Positions 12,320 to 40,621 of a stretch of DNA of 64,000 nucleotides are shown here, piece by piece. The stretch spans positions 186,001 through 250,000 of the forward strand of contig CAMXCT020000325.1 of assembly GCA_947184155.2 (NCBI GenBank), read 5' to 3'. Source of the stretch: Cladocopium goreaui. Lineage: Eukaryota > Sar > Dinophyceae > Suessiales > Symbiodiniaceae. The notes under the pieces were generated by a model. It was not told where the DNA came from. It saw only the letters and a list, made by a program, of their open reading frames with translations, and did not search any database. A program made the position numbers and the translations under genes. The stretch's first letter is position 1, and each line of letters opens with the position of its first letter.

Positions 12320-15311
12320 ATATATATATATATATGTATATGTGGGGTGCTTCCTTGTATCTCCTCTTTAAACATGAATTAGGACACCCACCCACCATGG
12401 AAAACCACCATTTCATTGATTCTAAGCCCAAAAGATGAAGAAAACTCCGCAAATCCCATGTAGATACCTCGAAGAAAAGCCGTGTTTAGCCATATCGTCC
12501 ATCCCGTCATCATTCAACAAGGTTGCCTTGAGTTTCTTGCGTACCCTCCTGTAAACATACAGAAAGATGTGGAAAATCCACCATCCTGCTGGGCAAATTA
12601 GAATAGTTCACTAACCTGAAATGTTGGACTCCATTTTGAGATGATTCCCCTGGAATAAACCATGATTCCAGATCCTGCTGGTAGATCATTTTCCAATAGG
12701 CAAACCATGGATTTCCATCAGTTTTCCACATCTGAAAAAACCAGGCTGGTCACCAGATGAACCACCAGGGGGCGGGCGAAGAATTTCTTGGCGTTGCCAG
12801 CTTTTCGAACCTCGAAAAAGCGTGCTGTGGGATGTCATGATGTCATGTCACCATGTCCCAGGAACCAGAAGTGGCTAAGAACACGTATATAAGTGGGAAT
12901 ATCCCAGGTATAATCGTGTTGTCAATCATGCATATTCAATATATTCAATAAGCCACTTTGATTTATGGGATATTAAGCACATGGAAAATAAGCCATTGCT
13001 GGGATGTACCTCAGTGATATATATATATATCGCAATATATGGATTGTTCACCACTTCATACCACTTCCATATTCAAGAAGCCAGATATGTAAGTTGGATT
13101 GGTGGGATCCAACTTGCGATTCCTGAGATGCACATCCAAATGCTGATGCATCCATGTATGTGTACATACAATAAGTACTAGCATACATGTTCCTTTAATT
13201 CATCAACATGTATACAAATCATATGCAATGCAGTGTGCGAGATGTATATACATATATACAGGTTGGTGGTATACCTACCCCTCTGAAAAATGATGGAGTG
13301 AAAGTCAGTTGGGATGATTATTCCATTCCATTCCCAATTTTTTTTGGAACATTAAAAATTCCATGGTTCCAGTCACCACCAACCAGATTATAATCCCATT
13401 AATTATAGATATATCACCAACAAAAACCATAGTTATTGGACTTATAAACCATAGTATATATATTCTGAAGTAACATACAAAGAACAAATTCATATCATAC
13501 CATGGAGCTGCTGACTGAGGGCCATCAACATCCATGGATCCAATGGATCCAATGGATCGATGTCCCTTTCGTAGCGAGGTCGCGGCTTGGCATAGAAAAT
13601 TTCTCACTTTCTATCCATTTCTCATGAAAAAGACCCAGGAGAGTTATGAAAAACCGCTAAAAAGTGCCCCATTTTTACCACGAAGATCTTGGGACATCTA
13701 TGGTCCAAAGAAAATTTCCGTCTTTGCGAGTTTTGCAAGGTACCCCGATCAACAAGGGAAACTCTGACGTTCCTCCAGGCCTCCACATAAGATGCGTCCG
13801 CCACCACGTGAGCATTGGTGAGTAAACACCTCAGAACTCTGAGGGTGGCACGAGTCTTCTCTGTGTCATCTGGGTGTGTCTGAGAAAGGGGCACCCCAGT
13901 TTTTACTATCTTCTTTGGGAAAATGGTGATAATCCATCAAATATGGGGTACCCTCTGTTCAGACGTTCAGATATATTGGACTTCAGGAGGTTTTTTGATC
14001 TGACAAGAACTATTCGGTATCCCATGCATCATTAACCAACTGGGGGAATGTCTGAATTAGTTGCCAACAAGATTATGAGTTGTGAAGCCACAAAAGATAG
14101 GGGCATCAACTGGATGCAACTCAGCCATACCACGTTGTGAACATCTCAAGGGCCGACAATGACGGCGAGTGGGTCCGACTGGGATTCTCCCATGCTGTGA
14201 TTTTTTTGAAGAAATGAATATCAATCCTCTGTATTTTTTGGGTCCATAACCCCAAAAAAATTGTCAGTTTCTCATGTGACCTATCGAAGACAAATGATGT
14301 TTTTATGTGGCGATGGCTACCTGAGTTGCCATGAAATGTGCTGATTGAATTCCCAAGCAGAATCCGACCAACGAAACGCTGGCGTTGAAGAAAAAAAGGG
14401 TCTCAAAATGCCTGGCTCCAGTTGAGGTCCTCCAGGAAAATGGAATATAAATGGAATATAATTCATAAATCTTCGAAATGGCAAAACGGCAGAAATTTTT
14501 GTGTATCCCTTGCTAAGTAAGAATGGTTTTTGACTTGAAATTTGTCCCTATAAATACTGGCTTTTTGAAGTTTGATCCGAAGAACCATTGATGGTCCAAA
14601 CACCTACCTTTTTTGGGGGGGTCAAAACGGTCAAAGCTCTACTTTTTCTTTGACCATAAATGGATGGTCTATTTCGAGGGGAAAATCCTATTGTAATGGA
14701 AAATGAATCTATAAATGGATGAACAGGGGTATTTGACAACAATCACCTGTTTTGACAAAGACCCTGGTTTCCTGTCGTGAAATCCAGCTGGGATGGGGCC
14801 CCCCAGCCGCTGTCCTTGATGAAGGATCACACAGCCAGAGCCCATGCGATCCTGACTGCGGCCGGTGACTAACAGAGTGCCAACTGGAAGCCATGGTTTC
14901 CATTTAGTTCGATGATCATTCCTTAGTTGAAATGCATTTTTTCCATAGCTATAGCAGCTATGCTACATGACCGGAGGGCCCTGGGTGCAGCCTGACAAAC
15001 TTCTTTTGAATGCGTGCAAACTTCTTCAAATCCATGCAAGCTACCAGCAAAATATCACAAGATGGTGCCCAACTACGCTTTGTTGATTTAAACTTAAACC
15101 CCACTCTATATAAGTAGAGATCAATCCACCATAGAGATCCATTTCAAGCCTAGTTGACACAGGTATTTCATGGTATTTCAACCAACTTGGCGAGCATAAA
15201 TCAACTTTTGATCAACTCCCCGTTGGTGACCCAGCTTGCAGAACCACGAGGTGTTCACCGCGGCCCGGACCTCCTGCTGTTTGTTGGTCCAAGGATGCGA
15301 CGGATCCTGGC
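11904..15311 (-). CDS. DegP/HtrA-like serine protease, N-terminal half of protease domain (5 exons)
   Basis: Exons (minus) 15271-15311, 14808-14851, 13781-13829, 12778-12810 and 11904-11949 join in frame. Together they give HPWTNKQQE, DRMGSGCVILHQGQR, CLLTNAHVVADASYVE, VRKAGNAKKFF and AERLKIAHECDLALL. This is the order seen in plant-type Deg proteases: GSG(F/C)VI, the catalytic-His motif LTNAHVV, VxxxGxxKKF, and the catalytic-Asp motif GHECDLALL. Donors are GT, GC, GC, GC, and a GT after the last exon. Acceptors are all AG|G. I could not find the remaining part with the catalytic Ser motif GNSGGP. Either the later exons are too small or divergent to see, or the gene is broken. Deg proteases degrade misfolded proteins in organelles; location here is not shown. 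Confidence 0.72.
12007..12106. mobile_element. MITE-like inverted-repeat element, family 1
   Basis: Starts ctctggtaaactaacataac and ends gttaaattaccagagggta, an inverted repeat. The middle has the family's gggaaaatccactataaatgg. It lies just upstream (in sequence) of a long microsatellite and within an intron of the protease gene. Confidence 0.75.
12255..12332. repeat. microsatellite (ccat)n(ctat)n(ta)n
   Basis: Runs of ccat, then ctat, then ta dinucleotides. It produces long IYLSIYLS-type open frames on the plus strand that are not genes. Confidence 0.95.
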
Positions 15312-16318
15312 CTGACCAAAAAAGATGTTGCAGAAATGGAGGTTTCCGAAGTCATGAAAATATTCCTATTATAGATTCATTTATCTTCCATTTATAGATT
15401 CATGTTATAGAATTATACCTATTATAAATACCCCCTGTTCATCCATTTAGAGATTCATGTTCCATTACAATTGGATGTTCCACTATAAAAAAAACCATCC
15501 ATTTATGGAAAACCAGCATTTATGGAAACCCACATATGGTTGTATTTAAATACCAGCCATTACAAACCATCCAGCTATGGGGGTACCCATGAGGGAAGCC
15601 ACCGATTTTTTGGTCATCTTTGGGAGCCAAGTTAGTGGCCCGCCATTGCGACACCCATCTCTCAACCAAGGTCACTGATACCCAAACGGGTGCAAGTTAG
15701 ATTCAACCCTTCTTAAAACTATTCTGCAAATAACATGAAATAACTATATAATTATAGTTTAATTACCCATGTACTCCATGGTGCTGGAATATTTACCAAC
15801 ATTTACCTACATGCAAACCCCAGAAATGGCTCAGTTTTGTAGGCAAATATACACTATACATGGAGCATATGGGTTATATGTATACACGCAGTTTATCAAG
15901 AAACATGAAGAAACATCATGCCAAACAGGCAATATGTCCAACCAGTGTGGCGATATCCCACGGCGCCTGAGTACATGCAAAACACCTTGACCTAGGTGGC
16001 TGCCCAGTAGGAGTGACCATCTGATTTCCGGGTAAATGATGGAAAATGTAAATGAAGATCTACCATCTGATATGAAAACTGAATGTTCAATGGCTCGTAA
16101 TACGGAAAATATGACTCAAAACATGACTAACCATCACGTGCAAATTGAAATTGATCATGAAAGAAATTCCACTAGAAAAACTTATGATATGCCATAGATT
16201 GATTGGAAAATACTTCGGGATATCCTACTTCTGGTCTCCTGTAAAGCTTCGAGCCAATCGATCTCTCTGGGCTCCATAAGTCTTGATCTTACCACGTAGA
16301 ACGACGTCTAACGATAGT

Positions 16319-16439
16319 TACCATCTGGTTATTTAACATAGCCATGGAAAATCCCAACCATAAATGGAGGTTTATAGCTGAGAAAATCATCTATAAATGG
16401 ACCATTTTTTCCATAGCTATGTTAAATAACCAAAGGGTA
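16319..16439. mobile_element. MITE-like inverted-repeat element, family 1
   Basis: taccatctggttatttaaca at the left, gttaaataaccaaagggta at the right, with agccatggaaaat / ttccatagct next to the termini. Confidence 0.8.
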
Positions 16440-18215
16440 TATGTCCACTTGGTTCAATGGAACTGCACCAGCAAGTACCGAATAGTTGAATATGAGGAGC
16501 TGTCAATAGCTATGAGATTCCGTATGGAGGGATGAATATCACAACCAGGATCAACCAGTGAGTTGAAGAAGACCACATTCTGGGGGTGAATGGCCTACCA
16601 CCATCTCAGCTGATGTTGGTGTCCATCAAATCTGCGCAATTCACTACCAATTCACCAACACAGTTGGTATACAAAGTCATCTTAATACTATCCCATACAA
16701 CCTATGATCCGTATGGTTTCTATTGCTTAAACTATTGGTTATGCTATTGAATACACTATTGGTTAAGTCTAGGGGTTGGCAAATGTCCTGATTGAACTTC
16801 ACCCAACTATTAGGGCTATTTCATCTCCAACAAATACTTGAAAATTATATAAGTTCTGCAAAATATATCTTCAAAATCCCGCGTGGGACATATACCAACC
16901 CCAGTTGAATCTTGGTTAATTATACAAAACTCAGGTTTTTTGGGTGGGTCCCAGATTTCCCTATCCAAAACGGGCCCCAGGACGCACCGCTTTGGGCCGC
17001 CCGGCAACGAAATGCTTTCGCGCCTCCAAGTGGTCATCGTCCTCGTCACCTACGCGGCAGCTCGCTTGGTGTCCAGCTTGGCGGGCCCAGGAAGTGGATA
17101 AGAACCATCTGATGTAAACCAGTTGTGTATGCATGTATATATAATATATATACATACATACACATGCAATGTATGTATGTGTATATGTGGATATGTGTAT
17201 ATGTGTGTATGTGTATGTGAGTATATGTGTATATGTGTACATGTGTATATGTGTATATGTGTACAGTATATGTATAGATATATATATATATGTATATCCC
17301 CTGAAAGTCAAATTACCCATTTTAGCAACCATAGATAACATCATAAATAACCAAGGGGTAGTCATTGGGATTTTCTGGGATATAGATATAATGATACATA
17401 TATATATACACATATAAATAGACGTTGTATGAGAATCACATTCCTGGGGCCCCAAAAAATCCATTTGCCAATCATTGGACCAGCATTCACCCAGAGCTTT
17501 GAGGCAAATTTTCTTACAGGAAAAACCACCGGTGTTTTCTTAATGGTGTTTAAACTCCGCTGTTTCAACCGTAGATTTCCCCACCAATCGATTGGAAATC
17601 TATGTGATCAATGGGGTCAAAAGGAAGGTACCCCAAAGTTGTGAGAGTTGATCTTCGAATGACCCAGTTGTGCACGAAAATCATGTTGACCCGAGACCTT
17701 CCAAAATCACCGATAAAATAAATAGGCCCACTAGTTGATTGAGAGCAGGGTGATATATATATATATAGAGATATACTCACAAAGAATTGAAAAAAATCGA
17801 ATCCTACTAAAATAGTGATGATTTACTTTTCTATCTTGATGAGAAACCCACATGTTGCGCCAATATTGAGTGATGCGAGTCCACCTGAACCCCAATATGT
17901 TTACCATCTCCAGGACCGGCCAAAGCACGTAGTTTGTTATAAACAAACATTTAGACTCATATATATATATAGTTATATATATATTATAAATATCATATAT
18001 ATATATATATATGTATCTTATATTATATATATATATTATATTATATATATTATATATAGATATAGTGATATCAATAGAGATTCTATGTCTGTAGTGATAG
18101 CTGATTCGGCAGTTATCGCCTTCGGACGGCAAGGCTCGACCGAAGATGTCGACCTCGGCCTGGGAGTTGATCCAGTCACGAATTTCGACAAACATGGGAT
18201 GGTGATTTCATGGTG

Positions 18216-18320
18216 ATTTCATAAGGGTTTAGAGGGATTTAATGGGATTTAATGGGATTTCATAAGGGTTTAATGGGATTGAATGGTGATTTAATGGTGA
18301 TTTCATGGTGATTTCATGGT
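18216..18320. repeat. short tandem repeats of ggtgatttcat / taatgggattt
   Basis: At least ten degenerate 10-13 bp units built from gattt, catggtga and aatggga. A related patch continues at 18410-18510. Confidence 0.85.
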
Positions 18321-18510
18321 GATTTAGTATATGGGGATGGGTCAAAACCTTGTACCCCTGTAGTTCACATCAAAATAGCCGGTAAATGGATGTGAATAAC
18401 CCATATCATTGAATGGTGATTTAATGGGATTCAACCAAGGATAGTGATTTAATATGATTTAATGGTCATTGACTGATGATTGAGATTTAACCCAGGCAAA
18501 TTGTGATTTA

Positions 18511-18612
18511 ACCTCTGGTAACTCTAACATAGCTATGGAAAATGGCCCATTGAAATCCTTGATTTCCCTATTGAAAATGCTGGTTTTCTACAGCTATGTG
18601 AGTTTATGAGAG
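18511..18612. mobile_element. MITE-like element, family 1 (degenerate)
   Basis: acctctggtaactctaacat at the left and acagctatgtgagtttatgag at the right. The right terminus is eroded. Confidence 0.5.
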
Positions 18613-19459
18613 AGTTTTTTTTTTTGCGAACGCTTCTTCCAAAAATTCTCGATAACTCGAAGCCTTTTTGGTTTGACCTTCAAACCCTTTTTTGTCTCCT
18701 TGATGGTGTTGTTTTTTACCCTCTTACAAAATGGGTCCCTACAAGACCCGATCTTGTCACTCGAAGGCGACAACTTTGGGTTTCTAGGGTGCCCAATGAT
18801 TTTTTGTCCACCACAAATGGTGCAAAAATTTCTTCGAGCCAATTGTCGGACAAAGTCTGACACGCTAAGCTGACTGGAGAATCACCCAGAAATGCAAATC
18901 ATTTTCCTATTTTCCTATTTCGAGAGGGGCGTTTCCACTGCCATGCTTGTTAAACGGGCTCCTGGATACCAGGAGGCAAGGTAAAGGTAGGTGTTGCCGG
19001 TGCTGACTCAGTTGGTGGAATCATTTCCTTGCTGACAGCAGTGTACATGATTTTGCTTGGGCTTATAATTGCTACTGTAATTCCTATGAACCCATGGGTG
19101 AACATCTCTTTCATGGAGTGCAACAATCAGCTTGTTGCTTGTACATCTTGTACTCGATAATCTTAAGTGCTGGAAATCCCGGTCTAGTTTGTGACATCTC
19201 AAGAATGTCCTATTACCCAAAGGGCTCATAACCTATAGTACTGTAGTCAGAGGCTCATGTCACGGTCAAATCCCATCTCCCGCCTCAACCGAGCTGGCCC
19301 GCCTCAGGGATATCAGCCACTTTTGAGAAGAAAATCGATCAAAATTGATACGCATGGGGCGAGTCCATGCATATAAAGATCGGGAAAAATCATAAATAAA
19401 TAAATAGGTTTAAATATATATATATATAAATGAATGAATAAATATGTATAATATATATA

Positions 19460-20180
19460 TAGGATAGGATAGGATAGGATAGGATAGGATAGGATAGGAT
19501 AGGATAGGATAGATAGGATAGATAAGATAGATAGGATAGATAAGATAGATAAGATAGATAATATAGATAAGAAAGATAAGATAGACAAGATAGATAAGAT
19601 AAGATAGATAAGATAGATAAGATAGATAAGAGATATAAGATAGATAAGATGGATAAGATGGATAAGATAGATAAGATAGATAAGATAGATAAGATAGATA
19701 TAGATAGATATAGATAGATATAGATAGATATAGATAGACATAGGTACACATAGATAGATATAGATTGATATAGAGAGATAGAGATAGAGAGATAGATAAA
19801 TAGATAAATAGATATAGATAGACATAGATAGACATAGATAGACATAGATAGACATAGATAGACATAGATAGATATAGATAGATATAGATTGATATAGATT
19901 GATATAGATTGATATAGATTGATATAGATTGATATAGATTGATATAGATTGATATAGATTGATATAGATTGATATAGCTTGATATAGATTGATATAGATT
20001 GATATAGATAGATATAGATAGATATAGATAGATATAGATAGATAGAGATAGATAGAGAGAGATAGAGATAGATATAGATAGATATAGATAGATAGAGAGA
20101 TAGAGAGAGAGAGATAGAGAGAGAGAGATAGATAGATAGATAGATATATGGATGGATGGATGGATGGATAGATAGATAAA
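19460..20180. repeat. 700-bp GATA-type compound microsatellite
   Basis: Successive blocks of aggat, agataagat, agatat, gatatagatt and agagag units. It leaves all frames open and generates spurious proteins up to 277 residues made of YLSI-type repeats on the minus strand. Confidence 0.97.
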
Positions 20181-20401
20181 TAGACATATGGATATCGCGT
20201 GATATTGCGTGATAGCGCTTGACATCGCCATGTTATCCGCCACTTTTGATGTTATGTCAGTTCCGGGGTCAATACACGGATGCGCTGATTATTTCTGGGT
20301 GGGAAGGTAACCCGTTTTACTCGACCAGAGCTTATTCGTACGGGGTTGACAAGTTAATAATGGAGATAGATGGGCACAAATATGTCCAATAGGATAGGAC
20401 A

Positions 20402-20502
20402 TACCCTCTGGTAAACTAACATAGCTATTGAAAATGGCCATTTATAGTGGATTTACCCACTAAAAATAGTGATTTCCCATAGCTATGTTAGTTTACCAGG
20501 TA
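20402..20502. mobile_element. MITE-like inverted-repeat element, family 1
   Basis: taccctctggtaaactaaca and gttagtttaccagg with inner catagctattg / ccatagctat. About 100 bp. Confidence 0.85.
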
Positions 20503-20889
20503 CCAGTGCAATCATCTATTATGATGCATCTTTTGACAGGAGAATCATCTGGGATTTGAGTGGTGAATTCCATCAATAGAAATGGGGAATATTTACCAAG
20601 ATGGAGAAATATCATCAAATATAGGCTATGTTTGGATAGATGGGGTTCTTCTGTGACCGAACTCTGGGCGACCAAAATTCCCGCAATCACCCATCAAAAA
20701 TTGCTTCATGGCAGAAGATTACCATCTGAGTTCTTCGGGTTTTCCTCCCAATTTCCTCTTATAAAACTAATTCCAGGATTCCTTTCTTCAGCAAATAGGT
20801 GATTAGTAGTTGAGGTTGATGGTTTCCAATTCTGGATCCCAATTCTTCAGCTTGATGCTTAACCCCTATAAATGATGGTCGCATCACCG

Positions 20890-21069
20890 ATATAAATGGG
20901 ATGTCTAGCAGCCACTGCTCACTTCTTCCCAGCAGCTTCATCGGACCCCGTTTTCGTCCCTCTAAACTCGATCTACCGTTGTCCGCAGTGACCTTTGCAC
21001 CTGCGGGCGTTTGAAGGGACCGACGGAGCCGCCACACCAATGGGAGCAGCGATCGGTTCAGTCCTACCA
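20890..21069 (-). CDS. candidate first exon with targeting-type N-terminus
   Basis: Minus-strand frame beginning with Met and reading MVGLNRSLLPLVWRLRRSLQ, then TPAGAKVTADNG. It is Arg/Leu-rich, almost without acidic residues, like a mitochondrial presequence. It lies upstream, on the same strand, of the protease exons and downstream of the antiporter end, so it could be the protease N-terminus. No splice link was demonstrated. Confidence 0.3.
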
Positions 21070-22394
21070 TGGCAGCCATGGCATCATGAATGGTTCATAG
21101 GGTATATCTGAAATTGCCTGTTTTGATGGAGATTTGCTCATCGAGCAGCTCGCAAAGTGTCTGCTTCAAGCCATAGATAACTCTATATATATACATACAT
21201 ATTCATAGATATAGATATTGCATCAAGGTTGGTACAACTATATATATATTATATACTCTCAAACCCTCCCAATACTGGCAATGTTAAAATCATGCTTCCG
21301 GTATATATTGGTCAAAAAATGAAACACCTTGCAACCACTGATGTTGGTGTTTTTTCATCTTAGAGGTTTTTGTGTTCTGAACCCTACCAAATGTTGAAGT
21401 TTCAAATTGTATAAACGACCACTCCTTCGTATTTTTTGATCACTGCTCACCTGGCTTTCTTTCGATCCATGGAGTGACGGTCTGTGAAACAGTTGGGACA
21501 CAAAGAAAACTACGCAACGGGCCGCAAAAAGGGCCAGCGGCCAGGAGAGTGAAACGCATGCCGTTCTGTTCAGGAATTTCCCAAAGCCTTGTGGAAATAT
21601 CGTTGGGAGCCTACGAAGTCTCTGGGCAAATGAATAATGATTACCAAATAAGAAATGAAACGAAATAAGCCCATTTCGATTGGTTTCCCTTGCTAGCCAT
21701 CCTTCATGGAGAGGTTGGTGAGAGGTCAACATTATTCACCCAGGGGTATATCCACCAAGGGCTATGCTGAAACAAGAACAAACACATGTTGGCCAATTCC
21801 GTTGTCTTAGAAATTATTGCCTCATTCCCCAGACCAAAAGCAAACAAAATTTGTATATCACAGATGTTGCTTGGCTAAGCCACCATGATTGATGTATTAA
21901 ATATATTAGAATCATGATGATAATCATGATACTCACAGAAGGAATATGAAAATTACATATCATCTCAGTTGGCCCAGTGATTGGGCGACCTATCTGTTGG
22001 GTCCCTTTCCTTGTCTGGCTCCGTGTACCAAGAAAAACAGGACAAAAAAATCTTGAGTGTCCATTCATCTGGGTCGTTGCAAAAAAAAAAAAAACAGCAC
22101 TTCCCATCCTACAGACCCATGGATTTTGAGTCGACGAGTCAGACGTCTCCGAACTCCCGGCATCAACTCCAAGGCCGCTGAGGTTCATCGCTGGTCAGTG
22201 GCAGCTGATCAACTCGTCTGCTTTTTTGAGGGATCAGTTCCTGGCGTTCCACATCCCATGTGTTTCAGGATGGATGGTTCTGTTTCCATCATCAATGGAC
22301 CTTGGAGGAAATGGCGGCAATGGCTCTGTAAAAAAAGTGCTAGCTGCAAATAAATGACAAAATTACATTCAGAAAGTTGCAGTAATATGTCCAC

Positions 22395-22560
22395 TTAACT
22401 TTGTTAACTTTGTGATTAACTTTGGTAATTATTAATATCGGTAATCCATTAACTTTGTGATTAACTTTGTTAACTTTGTGATTACCTTTGTGATTAACTT
22501 TGTGATTAACTTTGTGATTAACTTTGTGATTAACTTTGTGATTATTAACGTTGTTAACTT
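22395..22560. repeat. 12-bp minisatellite, unit aactttgtgatt
   Basis: About a dozen units, some shortened to aactttgtt or changed to accttt. It translates on the minus strand as repeated NHKV, which is not a gene. Confidence 0.95.
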
Positions 22561-22791
22561 TGGTACATCGAAAATCACCATTAAGATAATAGGTAACCAT
22601 CAAACTGAATAACCATTTTCCATGGCTATGTTTGTTTACTGGAGTGTACAACTGCCGAAACCAGCAGGCATTAAATAAACGGTACAATGATGATTTGTTT
22701 AAGTGGATGCAATGGAGTTGTTCCACACTTTTTCAGACAAACCCTAGTTGAATGCTGTTGATTAACATATTATCCCGACAAATATCCCGAT

Positions 22792-22902
22792 TAATGTGGG
22801 TAAAACAATGTCATAAACCATCCCCCAGTCATCACCATTTTTATAGGTGGTATGGTTACCATTCCCAGTCATGAGTGGTTTAGGGCATTGTTTTACCCAC
22901 AT
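22792..22902. mobile_element. MITE-like inverted-repeat element, family 2
   Basis: taatgtgggtaaaacaatgt at the left and ggcattgttttacccacat at the right, with ataaaccatcccc / gagtggttta near the termini. This is the best-preserved copy. Confidence 0.9.
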
Positions 22903-23929
22903 GAAAAATCATTTGTTGCTGTCCACATCATCACTCTCGTCATTAGTGAAAATTGGTGGTGTCTCCATTGAAGCACCAGCCATTTCCGGGTGGAGAGGCA
23001 CTGATGTCTGGTTGAGCTGTTTTCATGCCACCACTGCGAGGCCGTTTTTTTCGGTGTTGTGAGCGGGCAAGGACCAGGGGAAGGTCTGGACATTTCTGGA
23101 CGAAAACTGCTTCGTTGAGTCCTTTTTCCCGCTGGCTAACTGTATATATGATGTGAGTATATGTATTTATATATATATATACATATGTGTATATCATTGT
23201 GTATTCACAATTCTCTACCTTTTGGTTGCTTCTATTCTTCAACCAGAAATTGAGAGCCGGAAATCTCTCGACCCTGGCCCACCACGATCCACAACGCCAA
23301 GCTCAAAAGGGCTCTGGGACTCACGTTCGTTCCTGGGTGGAAGCATGGATCATGTGAACAAAGGGTTGCCCCCCAGTAACGTGACGGGCCGCTGGGAAAT
23401 CCCCAGTTACATTCTTAGTAGTTGGGCACTAATAGGAAATTCCCAGTTATCAATGGGAATTTCAGGATCCTAAAATGGAGGTACTGTACCATATAAGGCC
23501 ATATTTTCTGGGGATATTCCCTTACATAGGCCCTGGCCTTATATAGGCCTTGTGTATGGTAGGTACCTCCAATTTAGGTTCCTGAAATGGCCATTGAAGT
23601 TATATGATTTCCCCAACTACAACTAGGAAACTCCCAATTACTAGCTGGAGGTTTCTATTGGTAGTTGGGAAAATCATCGAAGAAATGGAGAATTTTCCGG
23701 CAAGCCATGTTTGATTTGCGGAGGGTACGTATCCAGGTAGCCGTGACCATGATTGCAGCTCCCATACAAAGTCTTAGAAGTGAATCCGGCAGGAACCGGA
23801 TTCACTTACAATGACTTGCAATCACAATGGCCGCTGTCCATTTTCTGATCATCCTCAAGTTTTTAAGCAGAATTTCCCAACTGAATTACCGAGCCCCCTG
23901 ACTTTGTTTGTCATTCACGGAAGGGGTGA

Positions 23930-40135
<16,206 letters not shown>

Positions 40136-40215
40136 CTGCGCGTTGCCGAAAAACCGTTGCTGTTGGTGGTGAGAAAGACATTGCTTTTTGATGGGCATAT
40201 GAAAGGAATATGTTA

Positions 40216-40308
40216 ATATATATATATATATTACATATATATATATTACATATATATATATTACATATATATATATATATATGTAATATATATATATATA
40301 TGTAATAT
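40216..40308. repeat. palindromic (ta)n with ttacatat units
   Basis: Three tatatatattaca units followed by the complementary tgtaatatatata units: a perfect-looking AT cruciform about 30 bp outside the retrotransposon flank. Confidence 0.93.
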
Positions 40309-40336
40309 ATTCATGTATGATATATTGACTTACCTA

Positions 40337-40360
40337 ACATGGAATATAACTTAACTAATT
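40337..40360. repeat. flanking 24-bp direct repeat, left copy
   Basis: acatggaatataacttaact plus aatt. Matches 48080-48103 with one mismatch. It lies 4 bp outside the element's 3' end, with the right copy 8 bp outside its 5' end. Confidence 0.85.
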
Positions 40361-40364
40361 ATAT

Positions 40365-40453
40365 AGGAAAGCGCGGCCATTTTGCTGCAATGCAAAGAGG
40401 TGCATCATGTCAGTGTCAGGTAGCTGTTTGACATCTGACCAAAAATTCAACCC
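40365..40453 (-). repeat. split direct repeat b2
   Basis: 89 bp, identical to 40532-40620 except one base (tagctg versus tagttg). It is the outer 3' end of the element. Confidence 0.95.
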
Positions 40454-40488
40454 TGCAAAATGACAGCCCAAGGCTTTGGGCCGGGTGG

Positions 40489-40532
40489 GCAGCTTGAGCA
40501 ATGCATCAATGGCATTTAATTTCCTGAAGTCA
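40489..40532 (-). repeat. split direct repeat a2 (part matching a1)
   Basis: 44 bp matching 48028-48071 with one mismatch (taatttcc versus tgatttcc). The preceding 35 bp (40454-40488) have no counterpart at the 5' end. Confidence 0.93.
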
Positions 40533-40620
40533 GGAAAGCGCGGCCATTTTGCTGCAATGCAAAGAGGTGCATCATGTCAGTGTCAGGTAGTTGTTTGACA
40601 TCTGACCAAAAATTCAACCC
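40532..40620 (-). repeat. split direct repeat b1
   Basis: Inner copy of the 89-bp repeat. It begins (minus sense) one base after the pol TAA. Confidence 0.95.
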
Positions 40621-40621
40621 A

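Larger units (their letters stand above)
15320..20880. other. gene-poor stretch: possible protease intron with repeats and weak exon candidates
   Basis: Between the first sure protease exon and a possible targeting exon at 21 kb. It contains family-1 MITEs, GT/AT microsatellites (17117-17292, 17940-18062) and the GATA block. Two weak exon candidates: 18119-18195 minus (ATG, FVEIRDWINSQAEVDIFGR) and 16970-17090 plus (RLQVVIVLVTYAAARLVSS, a hydrophobic stretch). Neither could be assigned to a family, and the opposite frame is also open in the second. Confidence 0.35.
21070..23925. other. spacer between antiporter end and possible protease start
   Basis: Contains a family-2 MITE, the 12-mer array, and a ~95-bp foldback at 23478-23571 (ggaggtact ... 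ggtacctcc). A hydrophobic minus-strand frame near 21500-21600 (SLSWPLALFAARCVVFFVSQ) is the only exon-like feature; it is not assigned. Confidence 0.4.

Noticed and set aside
18594-18863. 89-residue minus frame with CTICGGQK and basic tail
   Set aside because: AT-rich, the plus strand is equally open over the same bases, and there are no splice signals or family match.
19313-20243. Minus-strand frames of 180-277 residues made of YLSI repeats
   Set aside because: Translation of a GATA microsatellite; all frames are open because the repeat lacks stops.
22395-22560. CRISPR-like regular repeats
   Set aside because: 12-bp units are directly tandem with no unique spacers; a minisatellite in a eukaryotic genome.
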